From an uncultured Tenacibaculum sp. (GTDB lineage: Bacteria; Bacteroidota; Bacteroidia; Flavobacteriales; Flavobacteriaceae), in contig CANMWK010000013.1 of NCBI GenBank assembly GCA_947501615.1, forward strand, positions 100,624 to 164,623: 64,000 nt of DNA, read 5' to 3'. This document shows, in pieces, positions 18,501 to 26,141 of the stretch; position 1 is the first letter of the stretch, and each line of letters starts with the position of its first letter. Made by a program: the position numbers and the translations under genes. Below the pieces are notes generated by a model. That model was given only the letters and a program-made list of their open reading frames with translations. It ran no database searches and was not told the origin of the DNA.

Positions 18501-19167
18501 TATCGTTAACAGTAATAGTGTAGTTTAAAGGACCATCACCTGTATTTTGAATTCGTAAATCTCGAGTTACAATTTGTAATTGTTCAATAGTTTCAGAAAA
18601 TGAATTCGGATTTAGTACAAGTATAGGAACTTCTGTACCATCAGTTACTCTTGTATTTACAGGAATCCTTACAATTTCAGGAAATTCATCAATAATAAAG
18701 ACTAGGCTTTCTTCATAAAATCCCTTAGCTGCTCCAAATGAATTTAACTCTATAGTAAATGTGGTTTCTTCACCAGCAGCTAATGTAAAACTAGGAATAC
18801 TGATAGTGTTAATTAATATTGAATTAGAACTTGAAGATACTCTTGCAAATACAGAGTCACTAGATGTATTTCTAACAGTGATTTCTTGTGTTAGAATTTC
18901 ATTTGTTCCCAGTTCGTTACTAACTTGATTTGGAGTAAAAGCTATTGGAGGATCTACAGCTAAACTCCATCCAAAATTAGTAAATAATTCATCGGAAATA
19001 ATTTCAGATTTTTCAGCCATCACATATGAATGCTCGTCTTGTTGTAAGGTGTTTTGAGCTATGAGAAATTGAAAATTAAAAGAAATGAATAGGATGAATA
19101 ATAGTGTCATCCGTTTCGGCATAGAGTGTAGTTTTCCTCTCATGCCCAACGAGTAGTTGTTAATCAT
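12586..19167 (-). CDS. Giant multidomain secreted protein with T9SS type A sorting domain
   Basis: This 2193-residue exported protein has a signal sequence (MPKRMTLLFILFISFNFQFL, then IAQ) after a short N-terminal extension, so translation may start at one of several Met codons. The body is a string of immunoglobulin-like ASH/choice-of-anchor-D and BACON-like modules (recurring ITxxNTGxxxLxF-type strands and SSNDP turns). They are interrupted by a lectin-like segment at about 270-470 and by two related blocks of about 160 residues, each starting with a GYxWxD motif (FGYTWIDSDESGGP and FGYIWTDNNSGGP). Three tandem repeats of about 110 residues follow (SFTLVDTTTNTEIG-type). The end (ISPNPVIDIATVTL ... 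LPSGIYILKV) is a type A T9SS domain. It is probably a surface or adhesion protein. It sits between a nitrate-type kinase and a NarL-type regulator, with no evident functional link. Confidence 0.88.
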   Translation of the reverse strand: MINNYSLGMRGKLHSMPKRMTLLFILFISFNFQFLIAQNTLQQDEHSYVMAEKSEIISDELFTNFGWSLAVDPPIAFTPNQVSNELGTNEILTQEITVRNTSSDSVFARVSSSSNSILINTISIPSFTLAAGEETTFTIELNSFGAAKGFYEESLVFIIDEFPEIVRIPVNTRVTDGTEVPILVLNPNSFSETIEQLQIVTRDLRIQNTGDGPLNYTITVNDTPQSTVNSRITKTNEFIDANGFQKESSRISNKLSPKKSQAFAIGNTLNRMVTNLFATDFEDYTIGDLDGQFGWSTSPDTWTVSDANPFAGEKAIQLQSAGNATRALAFTPSITPGNQPFMVASATINIEGSGVTWEFIPQSNTTELVTTRVRFNPDNTIDIFDEDIGDFTRINTTTPRGYFNIRVIVDKDDAALSVFFDDNLVYSGRAATNQIEQIVLLSEMESTTATMDVDTIEIIDGDENAFFLSVSPIVGTIDLGEEATLKVKFDTRGLDIGEYSASINIVSDDPRNATIDIPVTLTVLAPPTIAVNPNNLSAEINVQTDNPATKTEVLTITNSGQANLDFTTAIGATTFTPPTIENTRGLSLDLSRYGVENTIDNKLKVASKNGIAIKKIKNNTFKNDENVVDSIAYDTGKVFPDDFVGFNNGTASTVAVKFDVDRNFTLTAIRNAYQTEASTAPIILEIYEGGATPADGTLLLTQTITTTSTDGIFATETLNESFSFSNGDSFWVVHKYASDINFPQGIDDGAPVRPNTYFISDDGGASYNSTDFVFLTRALNTQTTDYITLQPSEGSLAPGESIEVTVTFDAENLANGNYTSDILVSSNDPVTPTTTVTTSLDVSGQTSFIELSEEFILFNNVFIGNNSERTITLSNSGLSQINVSSISSDNVAFSVTPINTVIAAGESIDITVKFTPNITGNSNGIITIDSDASNASSLQVIVNGVGVAPPIAVLDPANISETVDAGQTVDTQLSLKNEGKAPLFFSFPDLAVAAALAKPNVKLNDTKILNFSNFSTQKGTKDTRVGSPVISSIGTDNGFGYTWIDSDESGGPIYNFIDISGTGTEITTDLGGDGSLGIPLLFPFEFYGNTYTNATVNANGFISFDESPSLTFVNSQIPVDNGVNNMIAGLWDDLEPQNFNGAVHYQTIDNTFIVQWTNASVFLGSENETVTFQIVLHADGNIDVFYEDVETASFLNSTTVGIENADASDGAQVVFNSDYIKNGLALRFIKPDVALTPFISNISPISGVVPAGGSRDLTVTLDATNLNDSVYFDELTVSSNSPDISTSTSLIELTVKGFPEIQVSRDSIAFEPIFIGLQSSTDFVISNTGTKALDVNFNNQNSDFTIETTSSLPILPGGSKIVTVNFAPTVVGSIDDILVITSNDAFGNESVSIPLIGVGIDPPVINVIPDSLNITLKREKTTTEIVTIENTGGSILNYSLVKTPFTTNLTNNVRKPNYTPIEFEQQIITKEQTDNRIGPKFLNASGGPGTFGYIWTDNNSGGPAYDFIDISETGTLASVGADGNETITLPFTFNFFGEDQESITIAANGFLTFAPITASFGAFLNQQIPSTGNPNNLIAGLWDDLEPQDGEGVFYQAFEDYFIVQYEEVPGFGSNPVKTPVTFQIILFKDGSIKMQYKNVNSEISTSATVGLEGPNGENGLQVIFNTEFLTNELAITYTPPIMGSVAPGSTAEVPLEFSAAGLEADTTYNADILISSNDPATSEVTVPVTLNVLETIEIVSFTLVDTTTNTEIGIINDGDIIDLNDYNGLNNFSIIANTGTLDITSVVFDFNEETGFNTENRAPFSLKGDFNGNIFRGVTLPLGSNTITATPFEERNGQGETGISNTITFEVIDSNPPTVTDFLLIDATKNAIIGALNEGDTIDLADFRRNNFSVVANTTGSRVESVIFDFNDRTNFNTENSVPYSLNGDITFRRTNYFGTPFSIGTNTITATPFRNDNGKGDNGSPVTINFEVIDSDAPVVTSLTLINAITNEEIGQLNEGDTINIADFNSNNFSILANTEGNDTRSVVFGLNNRNRFKVENFAPYSIGGDFGGNFFPIKFSLGRNTVTATPYKKLFGKGKPGTTVSVAFNVINDNATADKNVIGQISPNPVIDIATVTLKENDQFKVIDNMNLKASIHTLSGFTISQSVNFSLDEQKRGRVDVSNLPSGIYILKVTDVNNQIISRIKLIKK

Positions 19168-19402
19168 GATTTTTGATTTTAATAGGTTAATTAATCTTGA
19201 AGATAAGAAAAAAAATGTTCTTAAACATGATTAATTTTTTGATAAACAATGTTTTATTAGTGTTATTTGGGAAATGAATTTTATCGAACTTAAATAACTA
19301 TGTTTTTTGGATTAAAAAACATAGGATAATAGACGAGTAATCTCAGTTATTTGTAATTTGACAAGATTGAAATCGTAAAATAATGAACTAAGAAAATAAG
19401 TT

Positions 19403-21211
19403 TTAGTTATTTGTAATAGGAATATTTAAGGTAACTCTAGTTCCTTTTCCTTCTTCAGAATTTAAAAATAATCGTCCGTTTATATATTTAATACGTTCTT
19501 TCATGAAGGTTAATCCCATTCCACCATCTTTACTAAGTGGTTTTTCAGCATCAAATCCTTTTCCGTTATCGTCAATAACAATACTAAGAATGCTTTCACT
19601 GTGGGATATAGATAATAAAATATGAGAAGAATTAGCGTATTTAATTGCATTGTTAATCGCTTCTTGTGTAATCCTATAAATATTGATTTCAGTAAGTGTA
19701 TCTAATCGTTGATCGAAATTAGTTTTATTGAAAAAGATGATGTTTTTTTCGGTCAATCGACTTAATTCTTTTGAGAGTTTGGTTAGTGCAGGAACCAATC
19801 CATGATCAGAAAGTTCCGAAGGCATTAAATTAAATGTAGCAGTTCGAACACCTTTTATAATATTACTGGTTTGTTCTTTTAGTTGACTGATTTTTTCTTT
19901 AGTTCTTTCTACATTATCAGGATTCACACTTTCTAAATTGAATTTTAGTCCAGTTAACATTTGTCCGATGCCGTCATGAACATCTTTTGCAATTCTACTT
20001 TGTTCTTTTTCTTGATTTTCAATGATTTTCTTTGAAATTATTTTTTGTTGATTCATTTTTTCTTCGAATCCAACTTGTTTCAAATAATCAATCTCTAATT
20101 GAGCAGTTTTTTTCTCAGTAATATTTGATGCTATAATTAATAATTCAGACTTTTCATTTGTAGGGTTATAAGGAATTATAGCCATTTCTAACCAAATTGC
20201 ATCTTTATCATTTGTTCTGGCTTTAACTTCTCCTTGCCATCCAGTTTTTTTGTTTTTTAAGATGAGCTGTTCTATGGTAGCACGTTCTTGGGGAATAGGA
20301 GAGAGCATGTCCCAAAAAAAATCTTTTTTGAATTTTGAATGTTTAAAAAGACGTGAAAATCGATTTCCCATGTGGATGATGAACCCATTTGGTAAAATAC
20401 GAGCAGAAAGTAAAGTTTCATCCATAGCTCTACTTAAAGCTTTTAATTCTTTAACAGATTTTTCTTTCGCTAAACTAAGTTCATCGGCATCAAAAGCCAT
20501 TTTTTTAGCGAGTTTTTCAGCAGTTAATAATTCTGCTAATGTATTTCGGATAGATTTTGCTGTGGGCCAGAAAATGAATAAAAATTCTGCTAAAAGTATG
20601 ATTAAAGTAATGACCATCAATAATAACTCTAACCTTCGTAGCCAATTGATTTTTGCATTAGCTTCAACATCATATTGATTTACAATTTCATCCATTTTGG
20701 TTAAAAATGGACTTTCATTGGTTTTTACAATATTGATGTATGAATCGTAAGATTTTTCAGTTGAAGTATAAGCTTCTTCGACATGATTAATTATAGAGTT
20801 TGTAGCACTATTTATGACATCAAAAATCGGATTAATTTCAGTGAACTGCTTACTAACTATAGCGCTGTTATTACCTGGTAATCCTAAAGAATCATTTCCT
20901 TTTTGTAAAGCAACATGTGAAGATTTCCAAAGTGAAAGCGTCTTTTTTAACTGTGCTGTGATTTCTTGTTTTTTAGACGCGTCTTTTTCTGAAAATAATA
21001 AAAGTGTTTCTTTAGTAAGTTTTTGACTAAGCATACGTTGTCTACCAGCAATATTAATTACTCTAGAATCACTTTGTTGATTTTTTAAATGTTTACGAAT
21101 TAAAAACTGACTTACAATTACCGATATTGCTATTGTACTTAGTGCAATAACATATAAACGACTTAATTTTTCAAAGGTTCTTTGATCTAATGAATTGGTA
21201 TGCTTTGGCAT
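19403..21211 (-). CDS. NarX/NarQ-like sensor histidine kinase (PilJ-type sensor, PAS, HisKA_3)
   Basis: This membrane kinase (602 aa) has TM helices at about 20-37 and 193-215 that bound a periplasmic helical sensor domain. Just after TM1, residues 48-65 read DSRVINIAGRQRMLSQKL, matching the P-box of NarX/NarQ (INxAGxxRMxSxxL) that binds nitrate or nitrite. A PAS domain lies at about 255-370. The HisKA_3 motif RIAKDVHDGIGQML has H412 as phosphoacceptor. The HATPase domain has an N-box (QEAINNAIKYA), DDNGKGFD and a GGMGLTFMKERI segment. It lies 22 bp downstream of the DUF4202 gene at the end of the nirB operon. Its expected partner is the NarL-type regulator at 11769. Ligand specificity is inferred from the P-box and the operon. 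Confidence 0.9.
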   Translation of the reverse strand: MPKHTNSLDQRTFEKLSRLYVIALSTIAISVIVSQFLIRKHLKNQQSDSRVINIAGRQRMLSQKLTKETLLLFSEKDASKKQEITAQLKKTLSLWKSSHVALQKGNDSLGLPGNNSAIVSKQFTEINPIFDVINSATNSIINHVEEAYTSTEKSYDSYINIVKTNESPFLTKMDEIVNQYDVEANAKINWLRRLELLLMVITLIILLAEFLFIFWPTAKSIRNTLAELLTAEKLAKKMAFDADELSLAKEKSVKELKALSRAMDETLLSARILPNGFIIHMGNRFSRLFKHSKFKKDFFWDMLSPIPQERATIEQLILKNKKTGWQGEVKARTNDKDAIWLEMAIIPYNPTNEKSELLIIASNITEKKTAQLEIDYLKQVGFEEKMNQQKIISKKIIENQEKEQSRIAKDVHDGIGQMLTGLKFNLESVNPDNVERTKEKISQLKEQTSNIIKGVRTATFNLMPSELSDHGLVPALTKLSKELSRLTEKNIIFFNKTNFDQRLDTLTEINIYRITQEAINNAIKYANSSHILLSISHSESILSIVIDDNGKGFDAEKPLSKDGGMGLTFMKERIKYINGRLFLNSEEGKGTRVTLNIPITNN

Positions 21212-21233
21212 ATTTATAATTAACTAATATATT

Positions 21234-21818
21234 TTAGTTAAGTGCTTTTTGAACTAGAGCTAAACTTTTATCTGAGAATTTAATTTTTAAAGCTTCTTCT
21301 TTCCCTTTTTCAGACATTTTTACTAATGTCTTTTTTAGAATGTCGATTACTTTTTCATCATTATGTTTTGCAGCAAATTCTTCAAAATAAAAATCTAGAA
21401 ATACTAAACATATAACATCTTCTAATGTTTGCGCTTCTTCATTTTTTTTGAGTTGCTTTTTTAAGATAAGAAAACGGACTCTTTTTATAAAGTCGTCATT
21501 ATAACCAACTTCAGCAAGTAATTCTGCAGTAATAGTAGCATGCGATCTTTTTAATTCTTCTCGCCATTTTAAATATCCTATTCGATCCATTGGATATTCA
21601 CTACGAGGAATTTTCCAACGACAAATATGTTGCGCTCTTGCAGCTATTTGCAACGCTCTAGATGCATTAGGATTAAATTGCAGTAACTTCCTACTCATGC
21701 GTTGTGAATACAATAATTCCTTAGGGAAGTTCATGTTATTTACAGTGTAATGATTTGGGTCTTCAGCATTTTTCTTGTCAATTAAAGCTAAAGCAGTTTC
21801 AAAGCGAGTTGGTTTCAT
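21234..21818 (-). CDS. DUF4202 family protein
   Basis: This soluble helical protein (194 aa) is recognised as DUF4202 by its overall pattern: RFETALALIDKKNAEDPNHY at the N-terminus, then AARAQHICRWKIPRSEYPMD, WREELKRSHA and a terminal KFSDKSLALVQKALN. The conserved His/Arg/Asp residues in ARAQHICRW and KRSHA suggest a metal- or phosphate-binding pocket, perhaps HD-like, but this is a guess. No membrane or export signal is present. It lies 10 bp after nirD and 22 bp before the sensor kinase, so it belongs to the nitrite-reductase transcription unit. Its biochemical role is unknown. Confidence 0.82.
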   Translation of the reverse strand: MKPTRFETALALIDKKNAEDPNHYTVNNMNFPKELLYSQRMSRKLLQFNPNASRALQIAARAQHICRWKIPRSEYPMDRIGYLKWREELKRSHATITAELLAEVGYNDDFIKRVRFLILKKQLKKNEEAQTLEDVICLVFLDFYFEEFAAKHNDEKVIDILKKTLVKMSEKGKEEALKIKFSDKSLALVQKALN

Positions 21819-21828
21819 GAATAGTTAA

Positions 21829-22242
21829 TTAGTCTGAAAAACCAATATACACATTTTCTTCTTCTATTTTTACAGGATAAGTAGCTATGGCATCTAAATC
21901 GCCATTTAAATTTTCGCCGTTTTCTAAAGAAAATGTCTTTTTGTGTAGTGGACAAGCAACTTTAGGAGTTCCTTTATCGTCACCAATCATTCCTCTTGAT
22001 AAAACCATTTCCATTTTATGTGGACAAACATTTTGACAAGCATACCATTTATTTAATCGTGTAAAATTAAAAACAGCAATTTGTTTGTCTTTGTACTTTA
22101 CACAAGCACCTCCATCTGTAGGGAAATCATGTATTGATGCAGCTTTAAACCAAACGGTTACGTTTTCTAATTGTGTAGTAGTATACTTATCCAAAATTTC
22201 TTCCATATTCTTTGTTGCATTTTGTGTACTTATTAACTCCAT
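21829..22242 (-). CDS. nirD: Nitrite reductase (NADH) small subunit NirD
   Basis: This is the small Rieske-fold subunit of assimilatory or detoxifying NADH-nitrite reductase, a cytoplasmic partner of NirB. The complete Rieske ligand set is visible: C73-P-H75 and C97-PL-H100, so a [2Fe-2S] cluster is expected. It has 137 residues, somewhat longer than enterobacterial NirD because of an N-terminal helix. The start codon at 22242 overlaps the end of nirB by 10 bp, indicating translational coupling. Confidence 0.93.
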   Translation of the reverse strand: MELISTQNATKNMEEILDKYTTTQLENVTVWFKAASIHDFPTDGGACVKYKDKQIAVFNFTRLNKWYACQNVCPHKMEMVLSRGMIGDDKGTPKVACPLHKKTFSLENGENLNGDLDAIATYPVKIEEENVYIGFSD

Positions 22243-24755
22243 GGTTCAGGCATTTTTTGTTCTCGCATTGGCACAAAAACAAGATTATCGTCTTCTTCTT
22301 TACTATTCACAAAATGATTGAAACGTTTCATCATTTCAGGATCATTTATAGCTTGTGTCCATTCACATTTGAATCGATTCACTAAGGTTTGCATTTCTTG
22401 TTCTAGATCTTCAGCAATACCTAGTTTATCATCGATAATTACTTCTTTTAAATACGCTAAACCACCTTCTAATCGTTCTTGCCAAGCAGCAGTTCGTTGT
22501 AACGGTTTAGCAGTTCTCATGTAGAACATTAAATAACGATCTAAATATTTAATTACAGTTTCATTATCAATTTGTTCCGCAAATAATTCAGCATGACGAG
22601 GATTTGCACCACCATTTCCACCTACATATAAATTCCATCCACCTTCTACTGCGATTAATCCAAAATCTTTACCACGTGCTTCTGCACATTCACGGATACA
22701 CCCAGAAACTCCACCTTTAATTTTGTGAGGAGCGCGAATACCTCGATATCGGTTTTCAAGTTCGATTCCGAAGCTTACACTTTCGTCCATTCCGTAGCGA
22801 CACCAAGTAGATCCAACGCAAGTTTTTACGGTTCTAAGTGATTTTCCATACGCATGTCCACTTTCAAAACCATGACCGATTAAATCTTTCCAAATTAGCG
22901 GTAATTGATTTAATGTTGCTCCAAATAGATCAACACGCACACCACCAGTTATTTTAGTATATAAATCATATTTTTTTGCAATCTGACCTAAAGCAATAAG
23001 TTTATCAGGAGTAATTTCTCCACCAGGAACTCTTGGAACAACAGAATATGTACCGTTTCTCTGAATATTCGCCATAAAACGATCGTTGGAATCTTGAATA
23101 GCATATTCTTCATTCGCCGTATCAGCATTAATTGTAGCCATTAAGGAAGCAACTAAAGGCTTACATTTTTCGCAACCATGACCGCCATTTCCATGATTAT
23201 CTAATACTTCGTTGAAAGTTTTGTAACCTTTAACCTGAATGATTTTATATAAATCTTGTCGATTTAAATCAAAATGTTCACAAACTGAATCTTTTACTTC
23301 TATTCCTAAAGATTTTAAAGTAGCATTGGTTAAATCACTAACCATAGGTTTGCATCCACCACAACCAGTTCCGGCTTTTGTACAACTCACAACTCCGGCT
23401 AGATCTGTAGCCTCTCCATTTTCTATAACACCACAAATTTGACCTTTTGTAACACTCTCACAAGAACATATTTGAGCATCATCAGGTAAATCCATTACAT
23501 CACCAAAAGCAGTATTTCCGTCACCAGCAGGTAAAATTAATTGCGCTGGATCTTCAGGAATTGCCATACTATTTAAATATATCTGATGTAACATACTATA
23601 ATCAGAAGCATCACCAACTAGAATACCACCTAGTAATTTTTTACCATCTAAACTGATATTTATTCTCTTATATAAAAATTGAGTTTTATTTTCAAAAATT
23701 ATAGAATGTCCTTTGTCCGCAGGCATAAAAGGTTCACCAAAACTAGCAACATCTACACCTATAAGTTTTAATTTGGTAGACATATCGATGTCTTCTTGCA
23801 TAACAGATGCTGAAGTGCCAATAATTTGCTCAACAGCGATGGTAGCCATATCATAACCTGGAGCTACTAAACCGTAAATCATTTGGTTGTATAAAGCAAC
23901 TTCTCCGATGGCATATATATTAGGGTCTGAGGTTTGCATTTTATTGTTTACAATAATACCACCTCGAGTTCCTGTTTCTAAATTACATGTTTTAGCCAAT
24001 TCATCTCTCGGGCGAATTCCTGCTGAGATGATAAGCATATCTACATCTAAACGATCTTCTTCACCAAACTGCATTCCAGTAATTTTTCCATCACCTAAAA
24101 TTTCGCTTGTAGCTTTACTTAAATGAATATGTAAACCAATAGATTCTAGTTTTAGTTGTAGTACTTTACTACTTCGAATATCTAATTGTCTTGGCATTAA
24201 TTTAGGAGCAAACTCAACAACGTGAGGTTCTAATCCCATGTCTAAGACAGCTTTACCAGCTTCTAAACCTAATAAACCGCCACCTAATATTGCTGCTTTA
24301 GCATTTGGTTTTTCAGCGTTTAACTTATCCGCATAAGCAAGCATTCCTTCTAAATCTTCAATAGTACGATACACAAAAACACCGTTTTTTTCTACACCTT
24401 TAATATTTGGAACAAAAGGAGATGATCCAGTAGCCAATACTAAATAATCATAAGTATATGCTTTACCATGAATCGTTTCTATAGTTTTAGCAACTTTGTC
24501 AATACTATTAACTCTAGTGTTAGTGATTAAATCAATATTATTATCGTTGTACCATTCTACTGGAGCCATTTCAAGTGCTTTCGCATCTTTATTTTCAAAA
24601 TATTCACTTAGATGAACTCTATCATAAGCTGGTCTTGGTTCTTCTCCAAAAACAGTGATTTTAAAATCTTTTGAAGTTGCTTGTTCTGTAAATTTTTCAC
24701 AGAATTTATAGCCAACCATTCCATTTCCGACAACGATAATGTGTTTCATATTCAT
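22233..24755 (-). CDS. nirB: Nitrite reductase (NADH) large subunit NirB
   Basis: NirB reduces nitrite to ammonium with NAD(P)H through FAD, Fe-S centres and siroheme. The 840-residue protein has, in order: an FAD/NAD(P)H oxidoreductase half (GNGMVGYKF near residue 10, then AAILGGGLLGLEAG), BFD-like [2Fe-2S] segments (CSCESV ... CTKAGTGCGGCKP, and a second CEKCKP), a ferredoxin-like half-domain, and the siroheme/[4Fe-4S] domain with C646, C652 (CVGSTWC), C686 and C690 (CIREC). It is the first gene of nirB-nirD-DUF4202-kinase on the minus strand. The operator-like palindrome at 24774-24789 ends 18 nt upstream of its ATG. No siroheme methyltransferase or nitrate reductase gene adjoins it here. 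Confidence 0.96.
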   Translation of the reverse strand: MNMKHIIVVGNGMVGYKFCEKFTEQATSKDFKITVFGEEPRPAYDRVHLSEYFENKDAKALEMAPVEWYNDNNIDLITNTRVNSIDKVAKTIETIHGKAYTYDYLVLATGSSPFVPNIKGVEKNGVFVYRTIEDLEGMLAYADKLNAEKPNAKAAILGGGLLGLEAGKAVLDMGLEPHVVEFAPKLMPRQLDIRSSKVLQLKLESIGLHIHLSKATSEILGDGKITGMQFGEEDRLDVDMLIISAGIRPRDELAKTCNLETGTRGGIIVNNKMQTSDPNIYAIGEVALYNQMIYGLVAPGYDMATIAVEQIIGTSASVMQEDIDMSTKLKLIGVDVASFGEPFMPADKGHSIIFENKTQFLYKRINISLDGKKLLGGILVGDASDYSMLHQIYLNSMAIPEDPAQLILPAGDGNTAFGDVMDLPDDAQICSCESVTKGQICGVIENGEATDLAGVVSCTKAGTGCGGCKPMVSDLTNATLKSLGIEVKDSVCEHFDLNRQDLYKIIQVKGYKTFNEVLDNHGNGGHGCEKCKPLVASLMATINADTANEEYAIQDSNDRFMANIQRNGTYSVVPRVPGGEITPDKLIALGQIAKKYDLYTKITGGVRVDLFGATLNQLPLIWKDLIGHGFESGHAYGKSLRTVKTCVGSTWCRYGMDESVSFGIELENRYRGIRAPHKIKGGVSGCIRECAEARGKDFGLIAVEGGWNLYVGGNGGANPRHAELFAEQIDNETVIKYLDRYLMFYMRTAKPLQRTAAWQERLEGGLAYLKEVIIDDKLGIAEDLEQEMQTLVNRFKCEWTQAINDPEMMKRFNHFVNSKEEDDNLVFVPMREQKMPEPWS

Positions 24756-24773
24756 TGATTTTGAATATAAAAC

Positions 24774-24789
24774 TACGTATAAATACTTA
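24774..24789 (-). promoter_or_regulatory. Operator-like palindrome, copy 3 (upstream of nirB)
   Basis: Read on the minus strand it is TAAGTA-TTTA-TACGTA, 18 nt upstream of the nirB ATG, identical in both half-sites to copies 1 and 2. A further TACGTA half-site (24796-24801) lies 6 bp upstream of it, so two binding positions may exist here. Confidence 0.7.
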
Positions 24790-25022
24790 ATTTAATACGT
24801 AAAAAATATAAAAAAAAGACCTTTTTAGTGTTATTTGATGATTAAATAATTTGAAAGCTTTTTTTTAAAAAAATCACAATTTTTAATACTGTTAATTCAT
24901 TTTTTTGAAATAGAAATGTAAGGCAGAATTTACATTACTACTCATTTAAAATACCTAATTCTAGGTAATCTATTAGCAATAAAACATCTATAGTTTTAAA
25001 GAGACAAAATCAACACAGTATC

Positions 25023-25388
25023 ATGATAGAAAAAAGAACTGAATTTGTGCATTGCAAAAATGTGGATTGTGATGAAATTATTACGATAGAGACAAAACAA
25101 TTACTAGGAAATTATATGAGCTTTCATCTCCAAAATGGAGAAAAATTTAAAAAAGACGAATTTGCAATATCACCAAATAGTATCGAAGATTTTGAGGTTG
25201 TAAAAGACGATCTTTTGATTGTAAAAATTAGAGATGAAGCAATATCTAGTTTTATGATAGAAAGTACAGAAGACATAATATCTTCTGATGTTGATTATTA
25301 TAAAATTTTAAAAGAAGCACCAGAGAGTATTCATATTTATTTGACCTGTATTAGAGGTCATGAGCATAAATATAAAATTTTAAGATAA
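25023..25388 (+). CDS. Hypothetical protein with possible zinc-ribbon Cys/His pairs
   Basis: This 121-residue soluble protein is not recognised. It has VHCKNVDCDE near residue 10 and LTCIRGHEH near the C-terminus, so two Cys near the start and Cys/His near the end could together bind a zinc ion. The rest is mixed alpha/beta with acidic stretches. It starts a run of four tightly packed plus-strand genes: its stop codon touches the next ATG. It is divergent from nirB, with 267 bp between the starts. Confidence 0.7.
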   Translation: MIEKRTEFVHCKNVDCDEIITIETKQLLGNYMSFHLQNGEKFKKDEFAISPNSIEDFEVVKDDLLIVKIRDEAISSFMIESTEDIISSDVDYYKILKEAPESIHIYLTCIRGHEHKYKILR

Positions 25389-26135
25389 ATGGGGGTAAAA
25401 ATAAACGATCAGTTTTGGTTTGATAAATCAGAAGGTATTATCAATAATTCCATTACAAATTTGGATAAAGGAATAGCTCAACTAAATACATATATTGTGG
25501 CAATTTGGGTGATTTACTCAGGAGCTTCAATTTTTTCGTTGGATTATTTTGAAGTTACCAATAAAGTTCTGTTAATGATGGTGTTATTACCTCATGTTTT
25601 TTTACTGTTGGGTCGGTGGTTTATCACTCAGGCGCAGTTACCAGTTACCATAGCATTCGATCCGAGAGTACCTGACGATATTGAAAATAGTTATAAACAA
25701 ACATATTCTGTAAAAGTTAAGTGTTTACGTAAAGCGAATATTATTACTCTAATAGCTACAGCTCTGGTAGTAATAACATTAACCTACTCATTTAAAAAGA
25801 AATTTGAACAGAAAAATATAAAATTTCAGCTAGAGCAGAAGATAAAGCCCGATTTCTTTTATGAAGTATTACAAAAAGAAAAATGTATTGTGTTTACAGG
25901 GGAGATGCCTGCAAAGACAACTATAGATTTGGAGTTTTCTATAACGTCTTCTAAAGAAGATAAAGTTTTATATGCATTTAAAGATTCCAGAATAAGTGAC
26001 TCTAAAGGTATTGTGAATTACAATTTTGCTCTTCCTAAGGCTGTTTCTGGAACTATACTGCTTAAATGTTCTTGGTTGGAAAAGAACGTACGAAAATCTA
26101 TCATTAAATATGTAAAACCAAAAAGTAAAAAATAG
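25389..26135 (+). CDS. Hypothetical membrane protein
   Basis: The 248-residue protein has three probable membrane segments: about 37-55 (TYIVAIWVIYSGASIFSL), 60-78 (NKVLLMMVLLPHVFLLLG) and 117-135 (ANIITLIATALVVITLTY). A C-terminal soluble domain of about 110 residues (mostly beta) follows. No family was recognised. It begins at the base after the preceding stop and is followed within 6 bp by the next gene, so the group is an operon. Confidence 0.7.
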   Translation: MGVKINDQFWFDKSEGIINNSITNLDKGIAQLNTYIVAIWVIYSGASIFSLDYFEVTNKVLLMMVLLPHVFLLLGRWFITQAQLPVTIAFDPRVPDDIENSYKQTYSVKVKCLRKANIITLIATALVVITLTYSFKKKFEQKNIKFQLEQKIKPDFFYEVLQKEKCIVFTGEMPAKTTIDLEFSITSSKEDKVLYAFKDSRISDSKGIVNYNFALPKAVSGTILLKCSWLEKNVRKSIIKYVKPKSKK

Positions 26136-26141
26136 TTGATT

